Assembly (NCBI GenBank): GCA_012026715.1 | Contig: VEPB01000557.1 | Span: 1-9,768 of the forward strand | Direction: 5' to 3' | Origin: Methylococcaceae bacterium | GTDB taxonomy: Bacteria > Pseudomonadota > Gammaproteobacteria > Methylococcales > Methylococcaceae | DNA: 9,768 bases | In this document: positions 9,690 through 9,768 of the stretch, one piece after another | How the letters are laid out: each line of letters starts with the position of its first letter | How positions within the stretch are numbered: position 1 is the first letter of the stretch | Translations under genes and position numbers: made by a program | The notes under the pieces: generated by a model | What the model saw: the letters and a program-made list of their open reading frames with translations, nothing else | Told to the model about the DNA's origin: nothing | Databases searched by the model: none

Positions 9690-9768
9690 TAGATAGGAAT
9701 AATTCTTGGCTGGCTGTGTAAGTTATTTAAGGCGCTACCTGTCACAAATTTGAGCGTAGAGAAACAAC

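Larger units (their letters stand above)
9448..9726 (-). other. Start-less open frame upstream of the oxidase; possible gene remnant
   Basis: On the minus strand the frame is open for 92 codons between a TAA at 9729-9727 and a TAA at 9450-9448, ending 29 bases before the oxidase ATG. There is no ATG in it. The candidate TTG and GTG codons have no usable ribosome binding site. The second half would encode a charged, Gly/Asn/Arg-rich peptide including NGDGEYREYYERGNRNN and NKFPNRCPRVH. Codon use is not GC-biased at third positions, unlike neighbouring genes. It could be the 3' remnant of a decayed gene, or chance openness within a leader. I recognise no family. Confidence 0.18.
9419..9768 (-). 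promoter_or_regulatory. Upstream region of the multicopper oxidase operon
   Basis: This 350-base stretch has no credible complete gene and should hold the promoter of the oxidase operon. Composition falls sharply: bases 9661-9720 contain 18 G/C of 60 (30%), far below the rest of the window. It holds a near-palindrome (9659-9689), a 10-bp palindrome (9610-9619), a 15-bp-spaced direct repeat (9613-9637) and a start-less open frame (9448-9726). A weak minus-strand -35-like TTGAAC is at 9657-9662, but I could not pair it with a convincing -10 box, so no promoter is placed. Confidence 0.4.

Noticed and set aside
9530..9721. A 63-codon + strand frame in the oxidase upstream region
   Set aside because: It starts at TTG with no ribosome binding site, covers the AT-rich palindromes, and shows no coding character.

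Overview
The window is high-GC bacterial DNA holding two unrelated operons that converge on a gap of about 120 bp. The left half (+ strand, bases 3-5436) is a two-partner secretion (type Vb) locus. It contains the 3' end of a large TpsA exoprotein, its TpsB/FhaC-like outer-membrane transporter, and an outer-membrane-type lipoprotein that joins TPR-like helices to a CHAT (caspase-like) peptidase domain. The right half (- strand, bases 9418-5557) is an operon for a large secreted multicopper oxidase followed by a Sco1/SenC-cytochrome c fusion protein. Bases 9419-9768 are the upstream region of the oxidase. They include a stretch near 30% GC with palindromes and a 90-codon open frame that lacks a credible start.

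Organism: outer-membrane systems (TpsB barrel, lipoprotein, exported c-type cytochrome) show a Gram-negative. GC content, strong Shine-Dalgarno sites and this gene mix fit a gammaproteobacterium. A methanotroph-like (Methylococcales-type) background is my guess from the copper and cytochrome genes; nothing in the window proves it.

How the genes work together: the three left-hand genes are tightly coupled. The tpsA stop and tpsB start share a base (TGATG), and the CHAT gene starts 11 bases after the tpsB stop. The simplest reading is that TpsB exports TpsA and the lipid-anchored CHAT peptidase processes or controls it at the outer membrane. That would parallel the lipoprotein protease SphB1, which matures FHA in Bordetella, but with a caspase-like rather than a subtilisin-like enzyme. 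In the right-hand operon (28 bp between genes) the Sco-cytochrome protein could metallate or reduce the oxidase or carry its electrons; the oxidase substrate cannot be read from the sequence.

The points most worth following up are the CHAT lipoprotein inside a TPS operon, the Sco-cytochrome fusion beside a multicopper oxidase with an N-terminal extension of about 260 residues, and the AT-rich palindromic DNA upstream of the oxidase. No tRNA, rRNA, CRISPR array or complete mobile element was seen.
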